Shown: positions 1 to 8,845 of the stretch, piece by piece | Position numbering within the stretch: the first letter of the stretch is position 1 | Layout of the letters: every line of letters begins with the position of its first letter | Assembly: GCF_027487935.1 (NCBI RefSeq) | Contig: NZ_JAIYCP010000028.1 | Span: 1-50,645 of the forward strand | Direction: 5' to 3' | Source of the DNA: Brevundimonas sp. | Lineage (GTDB): Bacteria; Pseudomonadota; Alphaproteobacteria; Caulobacterales; Caulobacteraceae | DNA: 50,645 nt | Notes under the pieces: generated by a model | What the model was told of the DNA's origin: nothing | Databases searched by the model: none | Seen by the model: only the letters and a program-made list of their open reading frames with translations | Program-made: the position numbers and the translations under genes

Positions 1-370
1 CATCCCGTCGGTGGGGAGGGCGTCGGATCCAGCGCCCCGATGTCGGCGGGCTGTGGTCGAGCGATGAAGCCCGGGGGATGGATACTTCGGGGGTCCTTGC
101 GGAGGTCGATGGATGGCCTCCGTTTGCTCGCCGCGCGCTTCCTGTGCGGACCGCTGACGAAAGTCATGTCCGCCGCGCCTCGCAGTCAGTAATGGCTGCG
201 GGGCGATCCGGTCAGGTCCGAACTCAGGGCCACTACCCGGAAGGCGCGTGGAAAACGGCCGCGCGGGGCGATCTGTCTCGTCGAAACGGTAAATCTACAA
301 CAGCACCGGGCGAGGCCCGGCCGCCCCGCGCCCTCCCCGACCTTTCCGGCAGCGATGCCGGAGGGCGATC
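1..370. other. Leading region without a recognised gene
   Basis: I recognise no gene here. The first reading frame is open from base 1 to a TAA at 190-192 and could be the last 63 codons of a gene starting outside the window, but its codon use (ATA, AGG, CGA, GGT) is less typical than that of the neighbours. Several strong GC hairpins are possible, for example around 175-205 and 250-280. The stretch GGTCAGGTCC at 210-219 recalls the SRP RNA signature, but the GGAAGGAAGCAGC part is absent. No tRNA, RNase P or tmRNA pattern was found. Confidence 0.4.
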
Positions 371-376
371 AGTCAT

Positions 377-479
377 GGGTGGTTGGTGACTGGTGATTGG
401 TGGCGGCTGCCTCCTCGACGGTGGAAGGACGGCGCGAACCGCACCCGCGCCCCAACCAACCACCAATCACCAGTCACCC
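377..479. repeat. Heptad-arm hairpin element A, upstream of recQ
   Basis: The left arm is made of 7-base units GTTGGTG, ACTGGTG and ATTGGTG (about 377-403). The right arm at 452-479 is its inverse. Nineteen bases (385-403 against 460-478) pair perfectly. The 48-base loop holds GGAAGGACGGCGCG, which resembles the loops of the elements at 31251, 43515 and 48493. The element ends about 25 bases before the likely recQ start, so in a transcript it would form a stable leader hairpin. Confidence 0.85.
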
Positions 480-504
480 GCCACGCCTTCTCTCCCCGGA
501 ACAA

Positions 505-2772
505 ATGAGGCACAAGGCCGCCATGCTCGCCGACTCGGTCCTTTCCCCGCCTGCTCCGTCGCCAGAGGGGCCGTCCCTGGCCGACGCCCGGGCGACGCTG
601 GAGCGGGTCTGGGGCCATGCGGACTTCCGTGGGCGTCAGGCCGAGGTGGTGACCGAAATCCTCGCCGGTCGCGATGTGGTCGCCGTCCTGCCGACCGGCG
701 GCGGCAAGTCGGTCTGCTACCAGATCCCGGCCATGCTGCGGCCCGGTCTCGGCCTCGTCGTCTCGCCCCTGATCGCCCTGATGACAGACCAGGTCGAGGC
801 GTTGAAACAGCAGGGGGTGGCGGCGGCCCGGCTCGATTCCGGCGTCTCCATGGACGACCGCTCGGCCATCTGGCGGCAGGCCCGGGCGGGCGAGCTGGAC
901 CTGCTTTATGTCTCACCAGAGGGACTGGCGCAGCCGCATCTGATCGATCGCCTCCACGACCTGCCGCTTTCACTGATCGCCATCGATGAAGCCCACTGTG
1001 TCTCGCAATGGGGACATGATTTCCGCCCGGATTACAGGACGTTGGGTCGGCTGGCCGAGCTGTTTCCCGGCGTGCCGCGCATCGCCGTCACCGCCACGGC
1101 CGACGCCCGCACCCGCGAGGATATCGTCCGCTCTCTGCGGCTGGAGAATGCGAAGGTCGTCGTCGACAGCTTCGCCCGGCCCAATCTGCAGCTCTCGGCC
1201 ATCCCCAAGGAGAACGCCTCGCGGGCGAAGACCGATGCCGCCGTCATCGATCTGGTGCGCCAGCGGCGCGGAAAGTCCGGCGTGGTCTATTGCGGCAGCC
1301 GCGACGGCTGCGAACGGGTGGCCGAAGCCCTGCGCGCCGCCGGGACCCATGCCATCGCCTATCACGCCGGTATGGAGGCCCGTGACCGCGACCGCCGGCT
1401 GGAGCGGTTCCTGGCCGAGGACGGGGCCGTCATGGTCGCGACCATCGCCTTCGGCATGGGGGTCGACAAGGCCGACGTCCGCTTCGTCATCCACGCCGAT
1501 CCGCCCGGTTCGCTGGAGGCCTATTGGCAGGAGATCGGCCGCGCCGGCCGTGACGGCGAGCCGGCCGACGGCATCACCCTGTACGGCCCCTCCGACATCG
1601 CCTGGACCCTGAAGCGGCTCGAAGGCCGCCCCATGGCCGAAGAGGTCAAGGCGGTGCAGGTGAAGAAGGCCCGCCAGCTGTTCGCCATGCTGGATGGTGC
1701 CACCTGCCGCGCGCAGACGGTGCGCCGCTATTTCGGGGAAGAGGGTGCCGAACGCTGCGGTGTCTGCGACCTCTGCCTCGACCCGCCCGCCATCTTCGAC
1801 GCCACCGTCCCGGCCCAGAAGGCCCTGGCGGCGGTGCAGCGGCTCGGCGAGCGGTTCGGCAAGACCCGGGTCATCGACCACCTGCTCGGCCGGACGAAGG
1901 ACGTCCAGCCCTGGGAGGCGGCCCTCTCGACCTGGGCCATCGGCGCCGACACCGGCCAGCACACATGGCGCGACATCGTCGACCATCTGATGTTCGAGGG
2001 CCTGCTGGTCGAGGACCCCAATGAGGGCAAGCCGCTGGTGATGCTGGGCGATCCGGAGGCCGTGCGCGCCGTCTATCGCGGCGAACGGACCATCGAGGTC
2101 CGCGTGGCGGCCGCCCGGGCCACCTCAGCCCCCCGCGAGCGCACCCGGACCGGTCGCAACGCCGCGCTGGAAACCCTGGACACCGACGTCCGCGCCCGGT
2201 TCGAGACCCTGCGCGCCTGGCGCCGCGACCGCGCCGCCGAACAGCGCGTCCCGCCCTATGTCATCTTCCAGGACCGGACCCTGCTGGAGATCGCGATCAA
2301 ACAGCCCCGCGACATGACGGCGCTCGCGGGCGTTTCGGGCGTCGGTCAGTCAAAAATCGACCGCTACGGCGCAGCTGTGCTGGAGGTCTTGCGGCTCGGC
2401 GCGAACCTCGAAGACGAAGGCAGGCCGGAAACCATCATTGATCGCGCACGCGATCTGCGACGCGGGATGAGCCTCCCCGAGGTCCAGTTGTGGCCGCGAT
2501 TGAGCAGCCGCAAGCTACGCGGTCTGAAGTTCCGTCGGCAGCACCCGGTCGAGCCGTTCATCATCGATTTCTACTGCGCGGAGGCACGGCTGGCCGTCGA
2601 AATCGACGGCATCGGACACGAGCATCCCGAAAGGATCGCAAAGGATCGCCAGCGAGATGCGATTCTTCTTGAGAAGGGCATCCGGACGCTGCGTATCGCC
2701 GCCCGGGACGTCTTCGAGGACATGGACGCGGTACTCGACAGAATCGCCCGCGCCGCCGGTGCAGCAAATTGA
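505..2772 (+). CDS. recQ: RecQ-family DNA helicase with C-terminal DUF559 domain
   Basis: ATP-dependent 3'-5' DNA helicase for recombination and stalled-fork repair. With the start at ATG 505 the protein has 755 residues. Walker A PTGGGKS is at about 63-69, the DEAH box at 161-164 followed by the RecQ aromatic-rich loop (CVSQWGHDFRPDY), and helicase motif VI (GRAGRDGEP) near 345. Four zinc-binding cysteines are at about 401, 418, 421 and 424, then the RQC winged helix and an HRDC domain at about 564-631. Residues 644-749 are not part of normal RecQ: they match DUF559, a Vsr-like PD-(D/E)XK nuclease family (RGMSLPEVQLWPRL, FRRQHPVEPFIIDFYC, LAVEIDG). ATG 523 is an alternative start; longer frames would run into hairpin A. 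RecQ function is secure; the role of the tail is inferred. Confidence 0.93.
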   Translation: MRHKAAMLADSVLSPPAPSPEGPSLADARATLERVWGHADFRGRQAEVVTEILAGRDVVAVLPTGGGKSVCYQIPAMLRPGLGLVVSPLIALMTDQVEALKQQGVAAARLDSGVSMDDRSAIWRQARAGELDLLYVSPEGLAQPHLIDRLHDLPLSLIAIDEAHCVSQWGHDFRPDYRTLGRLAELFPGVPRIAVTATADARTREDIVRSLRLENAKVVVDSFARPNLQLSAIPKENASRAKTDAAVIDLVRQRRGKSGVVYCGSRDGCERVAEALRAAGTHAIAYHAGMEARDRDRRLERFLAEDGAVMVATIAFGMGVDKADVRFVIHADPPGSLEAYWQEIGRAGRDGEPADGITLYGPSDIAWTLKRLEGRPMAEEVKAVQVKKARQLFAMLDGATCRAQTVRRYFGEEGAERCGVCDLCLDPPAIFDATVPAQKALAAVQRLGERFGKTRVIDHLLGRTKDVQPWEAALSTWAIGADTGQHTWRDIVDHLMFEGLLVEDPNEGKPLVMLGDPEAVRAVYRGERTIEVRVAAARATSAPRERTRTGRNAALETLDTDVRARFETLRAWRRDRAAEQRVPPYVIFQDRTLLEIAIKQPRDMTALAGVSGVGQSKIDRYGAAVLEVLRLGANLEDEGRPETIIDRARDLRRGMSLPEVQLWPRLSSRKLRGLKFRRQHPVEPFIIDFYCAEARLAVEIDGIGHEHPERIAKDRQRDAILLEKGIRTLRIAARDVFEDMDAVLDRIARAAGAAN

Positions 2773-2773
2773 G

Positions 2774-2923
2774 CCTTCTCCCGTTCACGGGAGAAGTGTC
2801 CCGGCCTCGGGCGGAGCCCGAGCAGGGACGATGAGGGAATTCTTCTTGCCTGAAGGATCCAGCCCCCATCGTCGCTGGCTTGCTTCGCAAGCGACGCGAC
2901 ACTTCCCCCGCAAGCGGGGGAAG
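2774..2923. repeat. Compound inverted repeat after recQ
   Basis: A chain of hairpins fills the gap after recQ. CTTCTCCCG/CGGGAGAAG (2775-2796) and CTTCCCCCG/CGGGGGAAG (2902-2923) sit at the two ends. CTCGGGC/GCCCGAG (2806-2822) and GCTTGC/GCAAGC (2878-2892) lie between, and AAGTGTC (2794-2800) pairs with GACACTT (2898-2904). This looks like a folded intergenic repeat of the MITE/REP type. The first hairpin may also end recQ transcription, although no T-run follows it. Confidence 0.75.
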
Positions 2924-3013
2924 ACGTTCTCAGCGCAGATCATCGTTCGCCGGTTAAGCTCCGCGCAAGGTCTTGGAAGGGCGGCCTTAAACTTTCGCCC
3001 TCACATTCGACCG

Positions 3014-3904
3014 GTGATCTCCAGCCGTACCCCGTCCCCGATCGACAAACTGGCCGTCGCCGTCGTGCATCAGCCCGAACGCGCCATTCCTGCGCCGGTG
3101 GGGGCGCGCGAGGAATCGCTGCGACTGCTGCTTCAGACGGCCGCCGATTCCGGTGTGACCCGTGTCGCGACCCGGCCCGATGGCGACGGTGAACGCTGGC
3201 TGGGCCAGGCCTGGCCCTTCCCCTCTCCCTTCCAGGTCTCGGTCTGCACCGTATCGGTCAACGACGGCGTCGACCGGGTCGAGGCCCGCGCCCGCCGCTC
3301 GCTGGAACGGCTCGGTCTGCCACGCGGTGACCTGCTGCTGGTCTCCAGCGCCAGCGACCTGGCCGGGGCCGAGGGTCGCGCCCTCTGGGACCGGCTGCTG
3401 GCCCTGAAGGACCGCGGCCTCTACCGCCGCATCGGCTTCTGCGCGACGATCGAGGACGGCCCGGCCCTGCTGGCCCGTCGCTTCCAGCCCGATGTGGTGC
3501 AGCTGGGCTGCAACCTGCTCGACCAGCGCGCCCAGCACACCGGCGTCCTCGCCGAACTGGCGGCCCTCGAGGTGGACATCCATGCCGCCTCGGTCTTCGC
3601 CGACGGACTGCTGTTCATGAGCGGCGAGGCCCTGCCGCTCGAAATGCACCGCCATGCGCCGACCCTGTCGCGCATCCGGCGCCGTCTGGCCGAAGCCCGC
3701 GTCGATCCGATGCAGGCGACCCTGGCCTATGCCATGGGCCTGCCCGAGGTGACGGCCGTCGTCGCCAGCATCGCTTCGGCCGCAGAACTTCGCGCCGTCA
3801 TCGCCGCCACCCATGCCACCACGCCCGACCTCGACTGGGCCACCATGCAGCTTGAGCCGGCAAACAGCGCCGCCGGTTCCCGCCGGATCAATAGCGCAGC
3901 CTGA
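3014..3904 (+). CDS. Divergent aldo/keto reductase-family protein
   Basis: About 296 residues if GTG 3014 is the start; this is uncertain because no ribosome-binding site is evident and the frame is open further upstream into the repeat. The C-terminal two thirds follow the aldo/keto reductase TIM barrel: LERLGLPRGDLLLVSS, a strand with DVVQLGCNLLDQR, then HAASVFADGLLFM and a final segment (LAYAMGLPEVTAVVASIASAAEL) typical of AKR C-termini. Known AKRs use an Asp-Tyr-Lys-His tetrad. I see no convincing counterpart of the catalytic Tyr and Lys in the N-terminal part, so it may bind NADPH without normal reductase activity. The gene overlaps the end of the convergent TonB receptor gene by 17 bases. 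Confidence 0.75.
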   Translation: MISSRTPSPIDKLAVAVVHQPERAIPAPVGAREESLRLLLQTAADSGVTRVATRPDGDGERWLGQAWPFPSPFQVSVCTVSVNDGVDRVEARARRSLERLGLPRGDLLLVSSASDLAGAEGRALWDRLLALKDRGLYRRIGFCATIEDGPALLARRFQPDVVQLGCNLLDQRAQHTGVLAELAALEVDIHAASVFADGLLFMSGEALPLEMHRHAPTLSRIRRRLAEARVDPMQATLAYAMGLPEVTAVVASIASAAELRAVIAATHATTPDLDWATMQLEPANSAAGSRRINSAA

Positions 3905-5726
3905 TCCCCACGAAGCCGGACCGGCCCGGCTCGCCATAGCCGAGCGCCTGCTGGTAGCGGCGGTCGGCCAGATTTTCGAGCCGCACGGTCAGGGTCGCCG
4001 CCTCGCTCAGGACCCAGGACCCGTTCAGGTTCGCCGTGATGAAGCCCGGCCGGATCCCGCCCGCATCGTCCTGATCGCCCTCACCCCGAATCGTGAGCGC
4101 CCCCGATAACCGCGCGCCGGTCCAGCCGAGCGTCGCCGACCCCGACCGCTCCGGCACCCGCAGCAGCCGCGCCCCGGTCCGCTCGTCCCGCGCATCGGTC
4201 CAGGCCCCGGCCAGGCTCAGGTCGAAGCCCTGCCCCAGCTGCGCCCGGGCCTCCAGTTCGACACCGTCGGTCAGGGTCCGCGCGACATTGACGTAGACGC
4301 TCTCGAACGTCCCCGGATCGAGGACATAGGTGATCTGGTCCTCGACGCCGAGCCGATAGACGGTGGCCCTTGCCTCGATCCGCCCGTTCGCCGGGGCCCA
4401 GCCGATGGCGGCTTCGTAACCTTGGGCCGTCTCGGGCCGCAGCGCCGGGAACGGCCGGGACGAGACGCAGAAGTCGCAAACGGCCTGGCTGATGGACGGG
4501 GTCTTGAACCCTGTCCCCCAGGCCGCCGACAGGATGAAGCCCGCGCCGGCGTCCAGGGCCCCGGAGACCCGGCCCGTGACCTTGGCGCCGAAGTCGTCGG
4601 TGTCATCGAACCGCACGGCCGCGGTCAGATTGAGCCGCTCCGCCGGTTCGATCCGCGCCGTGGCGAAGGCCGAGGTCGTACCCAGCTGTTCGGTCCGTCC
4701 TGTGGACAGACTGCCCCGGCTCTCCTCCCGTTCGGCACCGATGACGAAATCCAGACCCTGGAAGGTACCGTCCGCCTGCCAGCGCAGGGCCTGTCGGTCC
4801 GCCTCAAAGGCCGAGGGGAAGGCCGAGACGGTCTGCCGCGCGATGTCCGAGGCCGACAGGCTGAACTGGTGCTGAAGGCCCGACGCGTTCAGGCGGAGGC
4901 GGCCGAAGCCGGACCATTGCCGGCTCGACTGGGTGTCCGACGTGTCGGCCAGGGCATAGGCCGGAGGGGGAAAGCCGTCGAGGTCGGCGTCGCTGTCAGT
5001 CCAGCGCAGCGCCCCGTCGACCGCCACGTCCGCGGAGACGGCGAAGCGGCCGCGAACCCCCGCCGTGGTCGAGGCAAGGCCGTCGGCTTCCGGATTGCCG
5101 TCGGCCTCGTCTGCCGCCGAAATGCCGTCGGTGCGAAACTGCGAGACCCAGGCCCCGAAGCCGTAGCGCCCGGTCGAGACCCCCGCCGCCAACCGGCCCC
5201 GGACCGTGTCGAATGACCCCGTCTCCCACTCGGTCGTAAGGCCGTCGAGGTCGCGGGTGGTGAAGGCGATCACCCCGCCGATGGCGTCGGAACCCCACAG
5301 GGACGACTGCGGCCCGGACAGCACCTCGATCCGTTCGATATCCGACAGGTCGAAACCCGAGACGTCGAAGGCGCCGTTGATCTCGGCCGGGTCATTGACC
5401 GGCACGCCGTCGACCAGGACCAGGGTCTTGCCCGGCGAGGCCCCGCGTATCCGCACCTGGGCAACCCCGCCGAAGGCCCCCGACCGGACCACCGACAGAC
5501 CGGGGACGTCACCGAGGATGTCGGCGGCGAAGGTCGCGCCGCGCTGATCGAGGGTGCGTCGGTCAATCACCCGCGCACCGGGCGTCCGGGTGACGATGGC
5601 CGACAGCCGGGTGGCGGTGACGATCACCTCGGGCAGGGTGTCGTCCGGACCGTCGACCGTCCGGCCCCATGCAGGCACGGGCAGGAGCACGGCCGCGGCC
5701 GTGGCAAGAAGGATGGATCGCGTCAT
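3888..5726 (-). CDS. btuB: TonB-dependent receptor, BtuB-like (probable cobalamin uptake)
   Basis: Outer-membrane gated porin of 612 residues. ATG 5726 is preceded by GGAGG at a good distance and begins a signal peptide (LLATAAAVLLPVPAWG). The TonB box region is PEVIVTATR, followed by the plug domain (GASPGKTLVLVDGVPVNDP, ERIEVLSGPQSSLWGSDAIGG) and a beta barrel ending in an aromatic-terminated strand (GFVGIRLRY). The plug wording is that of BtuB-type receptors. A cobalamin riboswitch in the leader makes vitamin B12 or a related corrinoid the likely substrate. Expression should drop when cobalamin is plentiful. No other B12 transport genes are adjacent. Confidence 0.92.
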   Translation of the reverse strand: MTRSILLATAAAVLLPVPAWGRTVDGPDDTLPEVIVTATRLSAIVTRTPGARVIDRRTLDQRGATFAADILGDVPGLSVVRSGAFGGVAQVRIRGASPGKTLVLVDGVPVNDPAEINGAFDVSGFDLSDIERIEVLSGPQSSLWGSDAIGGVIAFTTRDLDGLTTEWETGSFDTVRGRLAAGVSTGRYGFGAWVSQFRTDGISAADEADGNPEADGLASTTAGVRGRFAVSADVAVDGALRWTDSDADLDGFPPPAYALADTSDTQSSRQWSGFGRLRLNASGLQHQFSLSASDIARQTVSAFPSAFEADRQALRWQADGTFQGLDFVIGAEREESRGSLSTGRTEQLGTTSAFATARIEPAERLNLTAAVRFDDTDDFGAKVTGRVSGALDAGAGFILSAAWGTGFKTPSISQAVCDFCVSSRPFPALRPETAQGYEAAIGWAPANGRIEARATVYRLGVEDQITYVLDPGTFESVYVNVARTLTDGVELEARAQLGQGFDLSLAGAWTDARDERTGARLLRVPERSGSATLGWTGARLSGALTIRGEGDQDDAGGIRPGFITANLNGSWVLSEAATLTVRLENLADRRYQQALGYGEPGRSGFVGIRLRY

Positions 5727-5904
5727 GACGCGGGCCTCCGTCGCCCCGCGCTGACGCTGCGCGGCGGCGTGTGACAGCGACCGACCCGCCCCCCGGAAGG
5801 GGGACGGCGCTGGGGTCGGGTCGCTTCGACGGAACAGTTTCCGCGCAAACGGAAGGTTGGCCCCACGCCTCTGTCTGGTCCCGGACAGCGGACGAGCGAC
5901 ATCG

Positions 5905-6055
5905 GCGGCCAGGTCTCCTGGCTTGCGGGTCAACAATCGCTGTCCACGCCTTCCCGGTTTCCCAGTGGCGCCGGAAGCGAACTTCCGGATCGGACGACAA
6001 TCTCGCCGCCTACAGTTGCGGGCACAGCCGCGGTGTTCGACCGCGTTCCCTTAAC
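5905..6055 (-). promoter_or_regulatory. Cobalamin riboswitch aptamer
   Basis: Read on the minus strand, the order of conserved boxes is that of the cobalamin aptamer: AAGGGAA near 6046-6052, GCCCGCAACTGTA near 6010-6024, GCCACTGGGAAACCGGGAAGG near 5948-5970, and the B12 box AAGCCAGGAGACCTGGCC at 5907-5924. It lies about 180 bases before the start codon of the TonB receptor gene. The spacer contains a CCCCC-TTCC-GGGGG hairpin (5789-5803), which could be part of the expression platform. Cobalamin binding is expected to repress the receptor. Confidence 0.95.
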
Positions 6056-6151
6056 CGCCTGTGGCGCTTGTCGCAGGCTGACCGGCCCTGTGCAAGGACG
6101 CGCCATTCCGCTTGAGCGCGCCCCCGCAATCCTTCACCCTGTGGCGTCACC

Positions 6152-8845
6152 ATGAACGCCCCCCTCGTCCACCCTCCGACAGCCGACACCGTCCCGTCCA
6201 GCGAGGGGACGACGCCGGTCATGGCGCAATTCCTGGCGGCCAAGGCCAGCCAGCCCGACGCCATCGTCTTCTTCCGCATGGGCGATTTCTACGAGCTGTT
6301 CTTCAAGGACGCCGAGATCGCCTCAAAGGCGCTAGGCATCACCCTGACCAAACGCGGCAAGCACCAGGGGCAGGACATCCCCATGGCCGGCGTGCCGGTG
6401 CATGCGCTGGACGGCTATCTGGCGCGGCTGATCCGCCAGGGGTTCAAGGCGGCCATCTGTGAGCAGATGGAAGCGCCGTCCGAAGCACGAAAGCGCGGCT
6501 CCAAGGCCGTGGTTCATCGCGACATCGTGCGCGTCGTCACACCCGGAACCCTGACCGAGGACAGTCTGCTGGACGCACGCGGGGCCAACCGTCTGGCCGC
6601 CGTCTCGGTGCGCAAGGGCCGGGCCGCCGTCGCGGTGGTGGAACTGTCGGCCGGATCGGTCGACGCGGTCGCCTGTTCGCTGGAGGACCTTGGAGCCACC
6701 CTCGCTTCGTTCCGGCCCTCGGAAGTGCTGGTGCCCGACCGGCTGTTTTCGGACGAGGCGACCAAGGCCGCGCTGGACGGATCCGGCGGCGTGGTCCAGG
6801 CCCTGCCGCAGGCCTTGGCCGAGCCGGTCGGGGCCCGGGTGCGGGTCGAGCGGCTTTACGGCGTCGCCTCGCTGGACGGCTTCGGCGCCTTCGAGGAGGC
6901 CGAGGTTTCGGCCCTGGGCCTGATCGCGGCCTATCTGGAGACGACCCAGGCCGGCAAGATCCCCGCCCTGTCGCCACCGCGCCGGTCGGGCGACAGCGGC
7001 TTCCTGGCCATCGACCCGGCGACCCGGTTGAGCCTCGAAATCGACCGCACCCAGCGCGGCGAGCGCGAGGGCTCGCTGCTGGCCTGCATCGACCGCACCG
7101 TCACCTCGGGCGGGGCCCGCGCCCTGGCCGAACGGATCGCCCGGCCGCTCTGCGACCCCGCCGCAATCAATCATGGACTCGATGCGGTCGAATGGCTGCT
7201 GGCGCGACGCGACCTGCGCCGCGACCTGCGTGACGGACTGAGGGCCTCCTCGGATGTGGCCCGTGCCGTGTCGCGACTGGTTCTGGGCCGCGGCGGGCCG
7301 CGCGATCTGGCCGCCATCCGCACCGGCCTGTCGATCGCCGAGGGAATCGCCGGCCTGTTTCCGCCGGCGCGCGAGCCTCTCTCCGGCCCGCCCGCCCGGC
7401 TCGTCGCCTGTCTCGACCGGTTGGCCCTGTCGCCTGACCTCGGGCGGCTGTTGGCCGATCTGGCGCAGGGCCTGGTCGCCGAGCCGCCACATCTGGCCCG
7501 TGACGGCGGCTTCGTCGCCCCCGGCTATCGCCCCGAACTGGAGGAGGCCCGCCGCCTGCGCGACGACAGCCGCCGCGTCGTCGCGGACCTCGAGGCCCGG
7601 GCCGTGGCCGAGGCCGGCGTGCCGTTCAAGGTCCGTCACAATGCCGTGCTCGGCTATTTCCTCGAGACCAGCGCCAGGGCCGCCGAACCCCTGCTGCGGC
7701 CGACGGGCGAGAGCCCCTTCATTCACCGTCAGACCCTCGCCAACCAGGTCCGCTTCACCACCGTCGAACTGTCCGAGCTGGACGCGAAGATCAGCCAGGC
7801 GGGATATAGAGCCCTGGCCATCGAGGGAGAGACCTTCGAGACCTGGCGGACGACGGTCCAGTCCCAGGCTCGGCCGCTGCAGGCCCTGGCCGAGGCCCTG
7901 GCCGAGCTCGACGCCCATGCCGCCCTGGCCGAATGGGCCGAGGAGGTCGACGGCGTTCGCCCCGTCATCGATGATTCGCTCTGTTTCGATGTCACCGCAG
8001 GCCGTCACCCGGTGGTCGAGGCGGCGGTCCGGTCCCAGGGCGACCCCTATACGCCCAATGACGGCCGGCTGGACGGTTCCGGCGCGGCCGCCTCGCGGCT
8101 CTCGATCGTCACCGGGCCGAACATGGCGGGCAAGTCGACCTTCCTGCGCCAGAACGCCCTGCTGGTCGTGCTGGCCCAGGCCGGGGCCTTCGTGCCGGCG
8201 AAGGCCATGCGACTGGGCGTGGTCGACCGGCTGTTCAGCCGCGTCGGTGCCGGCGATGATCTGGCGCGCGGGCGCTCCACCTTCATGACCGAGATGGTCG
8301 AGACGGCCGCCATCCTGACCCAGGCGACGGACCGGAGCTTCGTCGTGCTGGACGAGATCGGGCGCGGCACAGCCACCTATGACGGACTGGCCATCGCCTG
8401 GGCAGTGGCCGAGGCCCTGCACGACCACAACCGCACCCGCACCCTGTTCGCCACCCACTATCATGAGCTGGCCGGGCTGGAGACGCGGCTGGCCCATGTC
8501 TGCAACCTGTCGATGGCAGCGCGGGAATGGAACGGTGATCTCGTGTTCCTGCACGAGGCCCGTCCTGGTGCTGCCGACCGCTCCTATGGCGTCCAGGTCG
8601 CGAAACTGGCCGGGGTGCCCGCCGCCGTTGTCAGCCGCGCCCGCGAGGTGCTCGACAGGCTGGAAGGCGAGAAGGCTGCGGCCATCAGCCTGGACGACCT
8701 GCCGCTGTTCGCCGTGACCGAGCCCGCGCCACCCCCGCGGTCCTCAGCCGTCGAGGACGCCCTGCAGGCCATCGAGCCCGACGAACTGTCACCACGCGAG
8801 GCGCTGGAGGCCCTTTATCGCCTCAAGGGTCTGGGCCGCCGGTGA
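6152..8845 (+). CDS. mutS: DNA mismatch repair protein MutS
   Basis: Recognises mispaired bases and small loops and recruits MutL. At 897 residues it has the usual MutS length. The mismatch-wedge motif is in RMGDFYELF near residue 50. Connector, lever and clamp domains follow, then Walker A GPNMAGKST near 658, Walker B FVVLDEIGRGTATYDG near 735, and the HTH dimerisation tail. The gene opens a same-strand run with glnD, murJ and trpS and overlaps the glnD start by four bases (GTGA). Confidence 0.97.
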   Translation: MNAPLVHPPTADTVPSSEGTTPVMAQFLAAKASQPDAIVFFRMGDFYELFFKDAEIASKALGITLTKRGKHQGQDIPMAGVPVHALDGYLARLIRQGFKAAICEQMEAPSEARKRGSKAVVHRDIVRVVTPGTLTEDSLLDARGANRLAAVSVRKGRAAVAVVELSAGSVDAVACSLEDLGATLASFRPSEVLVPDRLFSDEATKAALDGSGGVVQALPQALAEPVGARVRVERLYGVASLDGFGAFEEAEVSALGLIAAYLETTQAGKIPALSPPRRSGDSGFLAIDPATRLSLEIDRTQRGEREGSLLACIDRTVTSGGARALAERIARPLCDPAAINHGLDAVEWLLARRDLRRDLRDGLRASSDVARAVSRLVLGRGGPRDLAAIRTGLSIAEGIAGLFPPAREPLSGPPARLVACLDRLALSPDLGRLLADLAQGLVAEPPHLARDGGFVAPGYRPELEEARRLRDDSRRVVADLEARAVAEAGVPFKVRHNAVLGYFLETSARAAEPLLRPTGESPFIHRQTLANQVRFTTVELSELDAKISQAGYRALAIEGETFETWRTTVQSQARPLQALAEALAELDAHAALAEWAEEVDGVRPVIDDSLCFDVTAGRHPVVEAAVRSQGDPYTPNDGRLDGSGAAASRLSIVTGPNMAGKSTFLRQNALLVVLAQAGAFVPAKAMRLGVVDRLFSRVGAGDDLARGRSTFMTEMVETAAILTQATDRSFVVLDEIGRGTATYDGLAIAWAVAEALHDHNRTRTLFATHYHELAGLETRLAHVCNLSMAAREWNGDLVFLHEARPGAADRSYGVQVAKLAGVPAAVVSRAREVLDRLEGEKAAAISLDDLPLFAVTEPAPPPRSSAVEDALQAIEPDELSPREALEALYRLKGLGRR

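Noticed and set aside
210..219. GGTCAGGTCC, similar to part of the SRP RNA signature
   Set aside because: The essential GGAAGGAAGCAGC section and the closing stem are absent.
78..389. A 103-codon plus-strand frame at the left edge
   Set aside because: It runs into hairpin A, has no ribosome-binding site, and its translation is Arg/Gly/Ser-rich without a domain.
6332..8554. A 740-codon open frame on the minus strand over mutS
   Set aside because: It is antisense to a complete mutS. High G/C in third positions keeps antisense frames open; the translation is low-complexity, rich in Gly, Gln and Arg, with no domain.
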